Shown: one piece after another, positions 35,615-49,034 of the stretch
How the letters are laid out: each line of letters opens with the position of its first letter
How positions within the stretch are numbered: position 1 is the stretch's first letter
DNA from: Heterohyrax brucei
Lineage: Eukaryota; Chordata; Mammalia; Hyracoidea; Procaviidae
Direction of reading: 5' to 3'
Assembly (NCBI GenBank): GCA_028571685.1
Contig: CM053141.1
Location: forward strand, 139,032,833 to 139,096,832
Length of the DNA stretch: 64,000 nt
The notes under the pieces: generated by a model
Told to the model about the DNA's origin: nothing
What the model saw: only the letters and a program-made list of their open reading frames with translations
Databases searched by the model: none
Position numbers and translations under genes: made by a program

Positions 35615-36190
35615 ATTTTTTAAAAAACAGCTTTACTGAAGTATACTGACACACAATAAACTGCATATATTTAAGTGTATAATTTTATAAGTATTGCTAT
35701 ATGTGTACATCCATGAAACTACCATCACAATCATAACAGTGAACATACTTGTCACATAGAAGTGTTTACCTGTGTCCCTTTTTAATTCCTCCCATGAAGT
35801 CTTCCTTGTCCTCCTCATCTCTAGGGAACCACTAATCTTCTTTACATCACCCTAGAATAGTTTGTATTTTGTGAAACTTTATGTAAATGGAATCATACCA
35901 TATGTTCCTTTTTTGTCCGGGCTCTTTCACTCAGCATAAGCATTTTGAGATTCATCTGTGTTGTTGCTTGTAAATTTATTGTTAGTTCATTCTTTTTTAT
36001 TAGTGAGTAGCATGCTTATTATATGGATATACTATAATTTGTTTATCCTTGCACCTGTTTATGGAAATTTGGGTCATTTCCCTTGTTTGACTTACAAATA
36101 AAACTGCTCTGAACCTTTGTGTAAAAAGTCTTTATGGACGTATGCTTTCTTTTCTCTGGGTAGGTAAATACCTAGGGGTGGATTAGCTGA
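35615..36190 (-). mobile_element. Ancient L1 3' end (L1M-type), minus
   Basis: 'aacagctttactgaagtata', 'aaactaccatcacaatcata', 'ctctagggaaccactaatct', 'tttcactcagcataagcatt': the antisense of older mammalian L1 3' UTR and ORF2 end. Confidence 0.75.
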
Positions 36191-36399
36191 ATCACTTATT
36201 GATACATAAATCACATACCATACAATCACCTTTTTAAGATGTACAATTCAAGGTTTTCAGTATATTCTTAGAGGGTTGCAGCCATAGCCACAGTCAAGTT
36301 TAGAACATTTTCGTTATCTCAGAAAGAAACTCCGCCAGGTTTCTGTTTAGACTGATAAGAAAAAATGACAAATAGTTAGTGGTGATGCTTGCACAATAT

Positions 36400-36554
36400 A
36401 GACCCATTGCCATCAAGTCAATTCCAACTACTAGTGACCCTATAGGACAGAGTAAAACTGCCCTACAGGATTTCCAAGAAGTACTTGGTGGATTGAAACT
36501 TCTGGCTTTTTAGTTAGTAGCCATAGCTCTTAATCATGATGCCACCAGAATTTC
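36400..36554 (-). mobile_element. AfroSINE (minus), nested in old L1
   Basis: 'agacccattgccatcaagtc', 'ggacagagtaaaactgccct', 'tggctttttagttagtagcc', 'catgatgccaccagaatttc'. Confidence 0.9.
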
Positions 36555-36619
36555 CAGTATAATTAGTGTCACACTTAAAAATGGCTAAAATAGCAAGATT
36601 TTTATTATATGCATTTTTA

Positions 36620-36656
36620 TACACACACACAGACATACACATACACACACAAACAA
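36620..36656. repeat. Impure (CA)n microsatellite
   Basis: 'atacacacacacagacatac' continuing 'acatacacacacaaac'. Interrupted AC dinucleotide repeat. Confidence 0.9.
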
Positions 36657-37307
36657 CTTCATACCTGTTGGACATCATTCCCTTTTCCGCTTTACCCACA
36701 CTCATCCCTAGGCAAGCACCAGTCTACTTTTTGACTCTATAAGTCTGCCTGTTTCATCTAAACTGAATCATATAATATGTTCCCACAGTGTTTTGTTCGT
36801 ATTTCTGATGAATCTTGTATTTTGCACTATACAGAGTGAGTTTGGAGAGCTCTACATCTGACTTCCTGTCCATAAGTGTTCCTAGTTTGACATTTTTTTT
36901 TTATCACAGCAGTGACTAGAAATGTGCCTGCTACATCAGTAAATTTTAAATGCAAGGGAAGGGAGAATTCCTTCTGTTTTATAGCCAAACACAATAGGAT
37001 AGGGTACAATGTAATGTTTGAAAAAACAAAGTGATTCCTGTCTATACTAAAAAACCTTTTAGTAGCAGTTAGATTTGATGAAGAGTTTGCACGCTTTTGG
37101 CCTCAGAATATGGTGCGGATAGTTTATCTCAGAAGTCATCTCTCTGTTTTCTCTCCCTTTAGCATTCTTCTTTGAATCATCTGACTTCTTGCTCCTAGAT
37201 ATCTGCTACACGTGCCCTAGTGCCTCACCCATCTCTCCCATCTTTTTTACCCCCTGCCCCACACTCCCGTTAAAACCCAGAATGTGTCTTGTTCTGCAGT
37301 TGAAGTA

Positions 37308-37455
37308 GTGAAAAACGTACTGGAGTGGGAGTCACTCACCAGAGTTTAGTTCCAATTCTGCCTTTAAAACAAGCTACCAATACTGAGAAGATGAGACCAT
37401 CTTCCTAGCTTCAGTTTTCTTGTCTTCAAAATGAAAGAATGATGTTCAATAAAGG
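37308..37455 (+). mobile_element. MIR SINE
   Basis: 'gtactggagtgggagtcact', 'ttccaattctgcctttaaaa', 'cttcagttttcttgtcttca', 'aaatgaaagaatgatgttca' follow the MIR layout. Confidence 0.7.
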
Positions 37456-37642
37456 CCCCTTTAGGTAGCTTAAAATATCTTAAGTTCCTGTATAACAACC
37501 CACAGGACAAATGAGAGACAGCAAAGTTTGTGACTTAGGCACTTTATTCACAGAAACACTGGAGTAAAAGAAGCTTCTAAGGAAAGATGGATTGGCTGGA
37601 ATATTTGTATATCTACTGGGCAGTTATTTTTAAGAGATACTG

Positions 37643-37677
37643 CGTTGGATCCGACTCGACGGCACTTGGCTTGGCTT
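37643..37677 (+). mobile_element. Tail-only AfroSINE/RTE micro-insertion
   Basis: 35 bp: 'cgttggatccgactcgacgg' + 'cacttggcttggctt', flanked by gatactg (37636-37642) and gattctg (37678-37684), 6 of 7 identical. Confidence 0.78.
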
Positions 37678-37739
37678 GATTCTGAAAATACTTTCAAAAT
37701 TAATTTCAATGAATTGACTATACTGTGTCCTTTAGGATG

Positions 37740-38060
37740 AAAGTATGTACAGGTCGTCCTCAATTTATGTCAGATTTCAGTTACAGTGAACCACACTTGC
37801 GACTACCTGTTTTTTATTTTTTGTATACCTTATTGTCAGTGATATGTACCCCTCACAGTGTTGCAGCATGTAATTGGATGATGTTATCACTCTCAGTTGA
37901 TCATCTGCAGATGTTCAATTTTATGATTTATTGTTACAACACTAAGGTGTTTTGAAATAATCTTTTTTATTCAAAAAAGATTATTCAACTTATGTCAGAA
38001 GCAACTTAGGATGGAGTTGTTGGAATTGAACCGTGTCTGAATTTGGGAATTACTCTACTG
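37740..38060 (+). mobile_element. Possible Tigger-like DNA transposon
   Basis: Starts 'gtacaggtcgtcctcaattt' + 'atgtcagattt' and has a related 'caacttatgtcagaagcaac' + 'ttaggatgg' near its right end, recalling elements that begin with a 'gtcctcgacttacgtcgg' terminal motif. A perfect 13-bp hairpin lies at 37956-37985. The family is not certain. Confidence 0.4.
37956..37985. repeat. Perfect 13-bp inverted repeat, 4-bp loop
   Basis: aataatctttttt, loop attc, aaaaaagattatt. Confidence 0.95.
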
Positions 38061-39153
38061 TGACTAGAGATATAATTGGTTTCTAAGAATATATTTGTCT
38101 GCAAGTCAGCCCGTAGTCTGAGAGCAACTCTGATTCTCCCCTTTTGTCATACTCTAGGTGTATATCCAAGGAAATGTATATCGCATAAGAGAAAACCATT
38201 GAGGATAGTTAGTGGCTCTCAGTATTAAAGACAAGTATTTACAAGTGAAAGGGATGACATCCCTGGCACTGGTAAAGGGATTTAAATGGATTTAGGAACT
38301 GAAGTTGAAACTGGAGTCTAATTACAGATGACTCCAGGGTCATCATGTCAGCCCTCACCTGTTCATCAGGCAGACGGACTGTCCACAACTTCTACTTCAA
38401 AGAAGTGGCATGTTCTTCTCATCAGCATCTCTTGTCTCCTGTTCTTGAGAGAGAAGGTGCCTTGGCTGTCTCTTTTAGCTTGTGTCTACAGCAGTGCACT
38501 AGGTATGGATCCAGAGATTCAGCTCATAGCTGGCTTCTAAAAGAGGCTACTGAAAACTCAAAAGATAATATTTAATGATTTTATTGAAGGAAGGGAAGAT
38601 TAAACCATATTGAGAATATCATCTTTGTTAGGCTTATCCTGCTTTTCATTGCCCCCCTTTTTTAAAAAAAAAAAAAAAAGAAGAGATGTATGTAGGAAAT
38701 AAATGACCATTTTTCCCTTAATAGGAGAGTCACACATAGTATGCATCTTTTGTACTCATTTTTGAAATCCAATCTATAGAACATTTACTAAAATATATTT
38801 TTGCTCATTTTTTTCTGTTCTAGTTCATTTTAGGATTTTCTGCATGACAAATTTATGTCTTTAACCTACTTTGGTTTCTCGTATAGAATTTGTTAGTTAC
38901 TGGAAGCCCAGCATGAGAGCAGGTGACATCTGGAGCTGAATGAGAGAAAATGAGGCTGGAACAAGGCTCTAGCCCAGCTGATCTCCTAGAGGGTCTGTAT
39001 TTGTCACTATATGCCATAGTTAGTGTTCTTGCAACTTAATGAGCTGGGACATCAGAGAACATAAAGAATGCTGCAGTTTACTCCATTCTCCATTGTTCCT
39101 TCCTTTTGCTCCTGGCCATCTTGGAGGTACTTGGTGATGGCTGTGGCCGAACA
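38061..39153. other. Intronic sequence, nothing recognised
   Basis: A 16-base A run at 38664-38679. No repeat family recognised. Confidence 0.5.
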
Positions 39154-39310
39154 TGGAAACCCTGGTGGTGTAGTGATTAAGTGCTACAACTACTAACCAG
39201 AGGGTCAGCAGTTTGAATCCACCAGGTGCTCCTTGGAAACCATGGGGCAGTTCTACTCTGCCCTGTAGGGTCGTTATGAGTTGGGATCCACAGCAGTGGT
39301 ATGGCTGGGT
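39154..39310 (+). mobile_element. AfroSINE
   Basis: 'tggaaaccctggtggtgtag', 'cagagggtcagcagtttgaa', 'accatggggcagttctactc', 'gtcgttatgagttgggatcc'. Complete copy. Confidence 0.93.
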
Positions 39311-39500
39311 ATCGAGTCCAGAAGCAGTAAAAAGAAGGGCATTGAGCAATGATCACACAGTTATGACAGTCTAGTGCTGTGAAGAGTCTTCACCAGTGCA
39401 GTGGGATTTTATGTCTTTTCCTTTTAGAATCTGTTCCAATGGTAATTCTTATAATTTAGACTATGGTTTAGGCTTCAGTGCTCAGAAATTGCTTTAACTT

Positions 39501-39661
39501 AAACCCAAAACCACACCCATTGCTGTCAAGTTGATTCCGATTCATAGAGACCCTGTAGGGCAGAGTGGGACTCCACAGTTTCCAACAGGCACCTGGCAGA
39601 TTCAAACTGGAGACCTTTTAATTAGCAGATGTAGCACTTAACCACTGCATTATCAAGGTTT
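39501..39661 (-). mobile_element. AfroSINE (minus)
   Basis: 'aaacccaaaaccacacccat', 'agggcagagtgggactccac', 'agaccttttaattagcagat', 'ccactgcattatcaaggttt'. Confidence 0.92.
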
Positions 39662-40189
39662 AATTTAGGGGGAAACAAGAAAGCGTATTTTCCCTTGTAA
39701 TTTCTAGTTAATTTACAGGCTAATTTATTTTCCATTAATGATCTATTCACATTCTGCTTCAGACCTTGGCCAAAGGTGTTGCCGAAGTTTTCATATAAGT
39801 AATACAGACTTTTTAAAAGCATCACCATTATCTTTATTTTCATCTGTTATAATTGACTGGACTTCTTGAGATTTATTTTGCAAAACACAAAGTTTGGACC
39901 TTTAGGGCTCAAACATGAGAGAAGTTGTATGATTATTCAGCATTCTAAAGTAGATCTCTTTTGATTCTACATATTAAAATTCACTTGTCATCTTTTATGA
40001 AATTAACAAAACAAGAGTAACAGGAAACAATAAGTTGGAACCTGAGCACATGGAATTCTGAATCTCATTCCTTTGGAAAACATGCTTAACTTACCATGCG
40101 TGTATTTTACCTGTTTTAATAAAAGTTACCTTGATATTAGAGGAAAGGTCCTAGGTCTGCTTCCTCAGTCTTAGTTTGCTTTCTAAGAG
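39662..40189. other. Intronic sequence, nothing recognised
   Basis: AT-rich, no motif found. Confidence 0.45.
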
Positions 40190-41198
40190 TTTCAGATGGT
40201 GTCTTAATAGCTCTTTGGTATAGTAACTTTGTTTATTCCTTCTTTTTTTTAATGCTTTGTGCAACTTTCAATTTTTTATCCATAGAATCCTTCAATATTA
40301 CAACTGAGGCTTGAGAGTTTTTTTCTTTAGTTCTTTCAGCTTGAGAAATGCCTTATGTTCTTTCCTTTTGGTTTTCTAACTCTATGTCTTTGCGCATTTC
40401 ATTAGAATAATTTTGTCTTCATCTGCCTGTGGAAATCTTCTGTTCAGCTCTTTTACTTTACTATGTCTTCCTGTCACTTTAGCTACTGTATATTCAAGAA
40501 CAAGTTTCAAAGTTTCTTCTGACATCCGTTTGATCTTTTCTTTCCTGTCTTTTTAAAGACCTTTTGCTTTCTTCACGTGTAATGCCCTTGATGTCACCCA
40601 CAACTCATCTGGTCTTAGGTCACTGTTGTTTACTGTGTCAAATATATTCTTGAGGTGGTCTTAAATTCAGGTAAGATATAATCAAGGTGTACTTTGGCTG
40701 TCTTGAATTAATTTTTTTTTCAGCTTCCACTTTAACTTGCGGATGAGCAACTGATGATTTGTTCCACTGTCAGCTGTGGCCTTGTCCTGACTGATACTGA
40801 GCTTTGCCATTGTTCTTTCCGTAAATGCTCAATTTAACTCCTGTTTATTCCAGCTGATAAGATCCGTGTGTATAGTTGCCATTTATATTGTTGAAAAAGA
40901 TATTTCCAGTGAACAAGTCATTGGTCTTGGAAAATTCTATCGTAGGATGCTTCTCATTGTTTCTAACGCCAAGGACGTATTTTTCCACGACTGATCCTTC
41001 CTTGTTTCCAGCATTCCCATCCCAATCACCAGTAATTATCAATGCATATTGATTTCATGTTTGATCAACCTGAGGCTACAGAAGTTGGTAAAAAGTCTTC
41101 AGTTTCTTCATCTTTAGCATTAGTTGTTGGTGTACTATTTGAATGATAACCGTGTTAACTGGTCTCCTTGTAAGCATACAGATGTTATCCTATCACTG
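40190..41198 (-). mobile_element. RTE (BovB-like) LINE fragment, endonuclease region (minus)
   Basis: The minus-strand frame 40845-41042 reads IITGDWDGNAGNKEGSVVEK and IEFSKTNDLFTGNIFF, matching the endonuclease of RTE/BovB LINEs (pattern GDWNAKVG...IEFC...LVIANT.F). Further on the same strand 'NGKAQYQSGQGHS' and a degenerate (S)DHQLLI-K-like block follow in other frames, and upstream (41041-41198) a 'RITSVCLQG' remnant continues the domain. Many stops and frameshifts. RTE LINEs are proposed to supply the machinery that moves AfroSINEs. Confidence 0.75.
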
Positions 41199-41352
41199 AC
41201 AGCTCTGGTGATATAGTAGTTAGAAGCTGCAGCTGCTAACTAAAAGGGCAGCAGTTTGAATCCATCAGCTACTCCTTGGGAATACTATGGGGCTGTTCTA
41301 CTCTAACTATAGGGTTTCCATGAGCTGGAAACAATTCAATGGCAACAGTATT
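41199..41352 (+). mobile_element. AfroSINE
   Basis: 'agctctggtgatatagtagt', 'gctgctaactaaaagggcag', 'ctatggggctgttctactct', 'tccatgagctggaaacaatt'. Confidence 0.9.
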
Positions 41353-41360
41353 TTATTTTT

Positions 41361-41676
41361 AAAAGTCTGAATTCAGGTCACTGGCTCTAGGGGAAGGTTT
41401 TCTGTCTCTATAGGATTTGGGGGAAGGTCCCTGTCTTTTGAGCTTCTACTCCTGGGCAGTCTTCATGTGGCTTGGCATCTCTCTCCATTTCCGCTTTCTT
41501 TCTTGCTTGTTTTAAATTCTTGTATATCTCAAAAGATTGGCTGAAGGCCCATCCTTCATAAATACTACCTGGTCAGCATAATAAAGATAACCCATTCCCA
41601 GATGGAATTATAACAACAAGTATAGAGGTTAAGATTTACAACGCTTATTTTTGGGACACAATTCAATCCATGACAA
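41361..41676 (-). mobile_element. MaLR LTR fragment (minus)
   Basis: Shares 'aagtctgaattcaggtcact', 'ctaggggaaggttttctgtc' and the terminal 'gggacacaattcaatccatg' + 'aca' with the LTR copies at 5692 and 48066. The 3' LTR end (left side on +) is missing. Confidence 0.65.
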
Positions 41677-43104
41677 CCTGTGTTAATTTCGTAATAAGAT
41701 GTAAACTAATAAAGCTTATCTATAAAGCACAAGTATCTTTTTTGTGCTTTAAGTGAAAGTTTATAATTCAAGTCATCTTTATGTGATCCTAGTTGCCCTC
41801 CCTACACTGTAATAGCATACCCCTCCTCCCCACTTGTATTTTCCTTGTCTATTCAACCAGTTCCTGTCCCCTTCCTCCTTCTCAGCTACCTCCAGTCCAG
41901 AGCTACCCATTTAGTCTCATCTATCTATGTGAGCAAAGAAGCACACTCTTCACCAATGTCATTTGATGTCTTATAGTTCCAGTCTAATCTTTGAAGAGTT
42001 GGCTTCAAGAACGGTTACAGTTCTGGGTTAACAGAGGGTCGGGGGCCATGTTTCCCAGGGACCCTCCAGTCTGTCAGACAATCAAGTCTGGTCTTTTTAC
42101 TGAATTTTGAGTTCTTCACCTCACTTTTCTCCTGCTCTCTCAAGGGACTCTTTGTTATATTAGCTGTCAGGGCAGTCATTGGTGGTTGCCAGGTGCCATC
42201 TAGTTCTTCTGCTTTCCTACTGATGTAGTCTGGTTTATGTGGCCTCATGTGTTTCTTAGGCTCTTATTGTCTTTGTATCTTTGGTATTTTTCATTCTCCT
42301 TTGCTCCAGGTAGATTGGAACCCAATGATGCATCTTAGATGGCGGCTTGCTAGCTTTTAAGGCCCAGACACAACTCACCAAAGTAGGGTACAGAACATTT
42401 TCTTAGTAAATTTTCTTATGCAAGTTGACCTACATGTCCCCTGAAACCATGATCCCCAGACCCCTAGCCCTGTATTTGGAAACTTCTTAGCTTTTGATTT
42501 AGTCCCGTTGTGCTGACTTCTCCTGCATAGTGTATTGTCCTTCCTTTCACCTAAAATAATTCTTGTCTGCTCTCTAGTTAGGAAATACCCCGTGCCTCTC
42601 TCGTAACCATCGAGGAATGTTTTCTCTATTTAAATCTTTCTTGGAGGTCTTATAACAGTGGCTACATACAGTGTTTGTCCTTTTGTGGCTAATTTCACTG
42701 AGCATAATGTCTTCCAGATTCCTCCATGTTATGAGACATTTCACAGATTCCTCATTGTTCTTTATCGTTGTGTAATGTTCCATTGTATGAGTGTACCATT
42801 ATTTCTTCATCACTCTGTTGATGGTCACTTAGGGTGTTTCCATCTTTATGCTACTGTGAACAGTGCTGCATGGCTGTGCATATATCTATTTGTATGACAG
42901 CTCTTATTTCTCTAGGATGTATTCCAAGGAGTGGGATTGCTGGATCATATGGTATTTCTACTTGTAGCTTTTTAAGCAAGTACCAAATCAATTTCCAAAG
43001 TGGTTGTACCATTTTATATTCCCACCAGCAGCATAAATGTTCCAGTCTTGCTACAGCCTCTCCAATATTTATTATTTTGTGGAGTTTTTTATTTTTATTT
43101 TTAT

Positions 43105-43133
43105 CGGATCCAACTCGACGGCACTTGGCTGGC
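43105..43133 (+). mobile_element. Tail-only AfroSINE/RTE micro-insertion with perfect 10-bp duplication
   Basis: 29 bp 'cggatccaactcgacggcac' + 'ttggctggc', flanked by identical ttatttttat (43095-43104 and 43134-43143). It interrupts L1 sequence, so the empty-site sequence can be predicted from L1. Confidence 0.85.
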
Positions 43134-43403
43134 TTATTTTTATTAATGCTAGTCTTGTTGAGGTGAGATGGCACCTCATTGTAGTTTTGATTGCATTTCT
43201 GTAACTTAAACTCTCTCATGAGAGTTTTGTTAGCTTCCTGAGTATGTTCTTTGGTGAAGTACATGTTCATATCCTTTGCTTATTTGTAAATTGTGTTATT
43301 TATATTTTTGTTTTTGAGGCTTTGCAGCATCTTGTAGATTTTAGAGATTAGATACTGATCAGATTTGTTGTATCTAAGCTGTTTTTTTTCCTAGTCTGTA
43401 GGT

Positions 43404-43571
43404 AGGAAATCCTGGTGGCATAGTGGTTAAGTACTGCATCTGCTAACCAAAAGGTTGGCAGTTTGAATCCACCAGGTGCTCCTTGGAAGCCCCATGGGGC
43501 AGTTCTACTCTGTCCCATAGGGTTTCTATGAGTTGGAATCTACTCGGTGACGCTGGGTTTCGGTTTCTTGG
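43404..43571 (+). mobile_element. AfroSINE nested in L1
   Basis: 'aggaaatcctggtggcatag', 'gctaaccaaaaggttggcag', 'ccatggggcagttctactct', tail 'gctgggtttcggtttcttgg'. Complete. Confidence 0.93.
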
Positions 43572-44255
43572 TTAATCTGTCATTTTACTCTTTTGGTGAA
43601 GTCATCGAATCAGCCTAAGTGTTTAATTTTTAGGAGTTCCCAGTTATCTAGTTTCTAGTATATGTGTGTGGTTAGTAATATTCTGTAGTCTGTTTAGGGC
43701 TCCTTATTTTTACTCCCATAATCTTTATTGTTTTAGATTTTATATTTAGGTCTTTGGTATATTTTGAGGTAAGTTTTTGCGCATGGTGTGAGGTATGAAT
43801 CTTGTTTCACTTTCTTGCATATGGATATCCAGTTATGCCAACACCATTTGTTAGACAAACTGTTTTTTCCCCAGTTAATGGACTTTGGGCCTTTGTTAAA
43901 TATCAGCTGCTCATAGGTGGGAAATTTTCTATCTAAATTGTCAGTTGTGTTTTGTTAGCCTTGTGTGTGCATTATTGCATCAGTACCAGGCTGTTTTCAC
44001 TACCATGGGAGTGTTAGTATGTTCTCTGGTCAGGTAACGTGAAGCTTCCCACTTTGTTCTTCTTTTTTAGCAGCGCTTTGCTTATCTGGGGCTTCTTCCC
44101 CTTCCATATAAAGTTGATGATTTGTTTCTTTATCTCATTAAAAAAATGCCATTGGAATTTGAATTGTGATTGCACTGTATCTATAGATCACTTTGGGTAG
44201 AAGAGACATTTTCACAATGTTGAGTCTTCCTATCCATGAGCAAGAAAACACAGGG

Positions 44256-47166
<2,911 letters not shown>

Positions 47167-47357
47167 AGCCACCGTTGTTGCGTCAATTCTGACTCTACTC
47201 TGTCCATTTAGGATAGAGTAGAATTGCTGTCTAGAGTTTCTAAGGCTGTAAATCATCAGAGCAGCAGACTGCCACATCTTTCTCCCGGGTAGTAGATTTG
47301 AACTGCCAATGTTTAGGTTAGCACCTAAGTACTTAATTACTATACCTACAGGACTCT
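47167..47357 (-). mobile_element. Long-type AfroSINE (minus)
   Basis: 'gccaccgttgttgcgtcaat', 'aggatagagtagaattgctg', 'cagcagactgccacatcttt', 'ctgccaatgtttaggttagc', 'atacctacaggactc'. It has the extra internal segment of the long subtype. Confidence 0.85.
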
Positions 47358-47534
47358 TTTAATATACTAAGTAGCAGTGTTAAAAATGCCCTGACTTCCA
47401 GGGAATTTATTTCTGTGTCACCTGCACTCCAGTTGTTATTATGCATAGACTTAATGATTGCTTTGATAATTGGACTAGGTCCCTGTATCATCCAGGGTCC
47501 AGTGACAAAACAGAAAACACAACAATGTTTTTTT

Positions 47535-48000
47535 GAGTAAACTTATCATTTTGGAGCAAATTTAAATTTTTAGAGAATTTGCAAAAATAGTATAGAGAGT
47601 TCCCATATGCCTCTCACACAGTTTTCCCCATTTTTTAACTGTAAATTACTGTGATACACTTGTTCATAAGAAACTGACATTGGCATATAACTGCTAAAGA
47701 AACTTCAGACTTTATTAGGATTTCATCAGTTTTTCCATTAATATCCTCTTTCTGTTCCAGGATCTAGTCCATGGAACTACGTTATGTTTCATTGTTACGT
47801 CTGCTCAGTGTCCTCTGGTCTGTAATACTTTCTCAATCTGTCTTAGTTTTTCTTGACATTGACAGCCTTGTGGAGTACTGGCCAGATGTCCTGTAGAATA
47901 TCTCCTAATCGAAGATGGTATTTTTCTCATTTGACTAGGGTTATAGGTTTTATGGAAACTCATATATATTTATTTGATATAAGTGTTAAGTCAATATTGT
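47535..48000 (-). mobile_element. Ancient L1 3' end (L1ME/L1MC-like), minus
   Basis: 'cattttggagcaaatttaaa', 'atagtatagagagttcccat', 'ctttctgttccaggatctag', 'ttgtggagtactggccagat', 'actagggttataggttttat'. Confidence 0.75.
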
Positions 48001-48065
48001 GTTATTTATTTTGTTGCTTAAATTGTCCCACTTTTGGCAGTTGAGCACTCCTTTAGGTTGTCTGT

Positions 48066-48596
48066 TGTTTTAGTCATCTGGTGCCGCCCTAGCGGAAATA
48101 CCACAAGTGGATGGCTTTGAAGGAAAGTTTAGTTTTACACAATCCAGGAGGCTACAAGTCTGAATTCAGGATGTCTGCTCCAAGGGGAGGCTTCCCCTCT
48201 TTGCTGGCTTTGGAGGAAGGCCCTTGTGTTCTGTTAGTCTTTGATCGGGGAACATCTTGGTACAGGAACCCCAGGTCTGAAGGACACACTCTACTCCCAG
48301 TGCTGCTTTCTTGATGGTGTGAGGTTCCCAGCTTTCTGCTGGCTTCCCTTTCTTCATATCTCTCGTAGGATGAAAGGATAAAGGGTAGTGCAAGGCACAC
48401 TCCAGGGAATCTCCCTTAGCAAGGGAGTTGTACTCTGACCCTAATCTTCTTTTAACATAATCATCCTATCTATTAGCCAGAGGCAGAGATTAGAATTTAT
48501 AGCATAAGAAATGGAGGACAGTCACAAAATACTGGGAATGATGGCCCGGCCAAATGGCTATACACATTCTGGGGGGGACACAGGTCAGTCCCTGAT
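48066..48596 (-). mobile_element. MaLR solo LTR (minus), near complete
   Basis: 'tgttttagtcatctggtgcc', 'gccctagcggaaataccaca', 'ggaggcttcccctctttgct', 'ggaaccccaggtctgaagga', ending 'attctgggggggacacaggt'. Best-preserved minus copy of the family. The three ORFs within it are LTR sequence only. Confidence 0.75.
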
Positions 48597-48821
48597 ATCT
48601 GCCTTGTGCTTTTGACATATCAACATCCTTTTGTGTTTTAAGCCCTTATTTTCCTTCTGGTACTACCGTACACTCCAGTCTCATCTTGGACTTTTTCCAA
48701 CAGCAGCCCTAAAACCAGTGATTTCTCCAATAAGCTGTTATTGGAGAATGATATTTAGAAACCAAGATCTGGGTGCTGAGTGTGCTTATTGCTATGGGAA
48801 CACATAGTAATATGAATGAGC

Positions 48822-49033
48822 CAAGCCAGCCAAGTGCCGAGGGAAATTTAATGTAAGTAATTATTAAGTCTAATGGGAGACAGGAGGGATAAGAAATTGG
48901 CCTATAAGTAAAGAGAACTCTAAATGGTATAGCAATAGTAGGTACAAGAAGCATTCACTCTAGAGGGCAGTTCTACTCTGGCCTTTAGGGTCACCATGAG
49001 TCGGATCCGACTCGACGGCACTTCACTGGCTGG
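48822..49033. repeat. Segment bounded by inverted SINE-tail sequences
   Basis: Left end 'agccaagccagccaagtgcc' + 'g' (48822-48842) is nearly the reverse complement of the right end 'cggcacttcactggctggc' (49016-49034). 48966-49033 is a plus-strand AfroSINE 3' half ('gggcagttctactctggcct', 'gtcaccatgagtcggatccg'). 48843-48965 is not recognised. Confidence 0.7.
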
Positions 49034-49034
49034 C

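Larger units (their letters stand above)
36191..36800 (-). mobile_element. Second ancient L1 3' end (minus), split by AfroSINE
   Basis: 'atcacataccatacaatcac', 'gatgtacaattcaaggtttt' and, after the SINE and an AC-rich run, 'ctaggcaagcaccagtctac', 'tgaatcatataatatgttcc'. Confidence 0.7.
41737..44255 (-). mobile_element. L1 3' half (minus), older subfamily
   Basis: T-rich 3' end at about 41737, 3' UTR, then the ORF2 C-terminus on the minus strand (42851-43270: MVQPLWKLIWYLLKKL, IPYDPAIPLLGIHPRE) with the zinc-knuckle Cys partly lost, and ORF2 remnants to 44255. Interrupted by a tail-only insertion (43105-43133) and an AfroSINE (43404-43571). Confidence 0.85.

Noticed and set aside
48111..48400. 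Overlapping ORFs on both strands, also 60280-60582
   Set aside because: They fall inside MaLR LTRs, which do not encode proteins; similarity between them is only LTR similarity.
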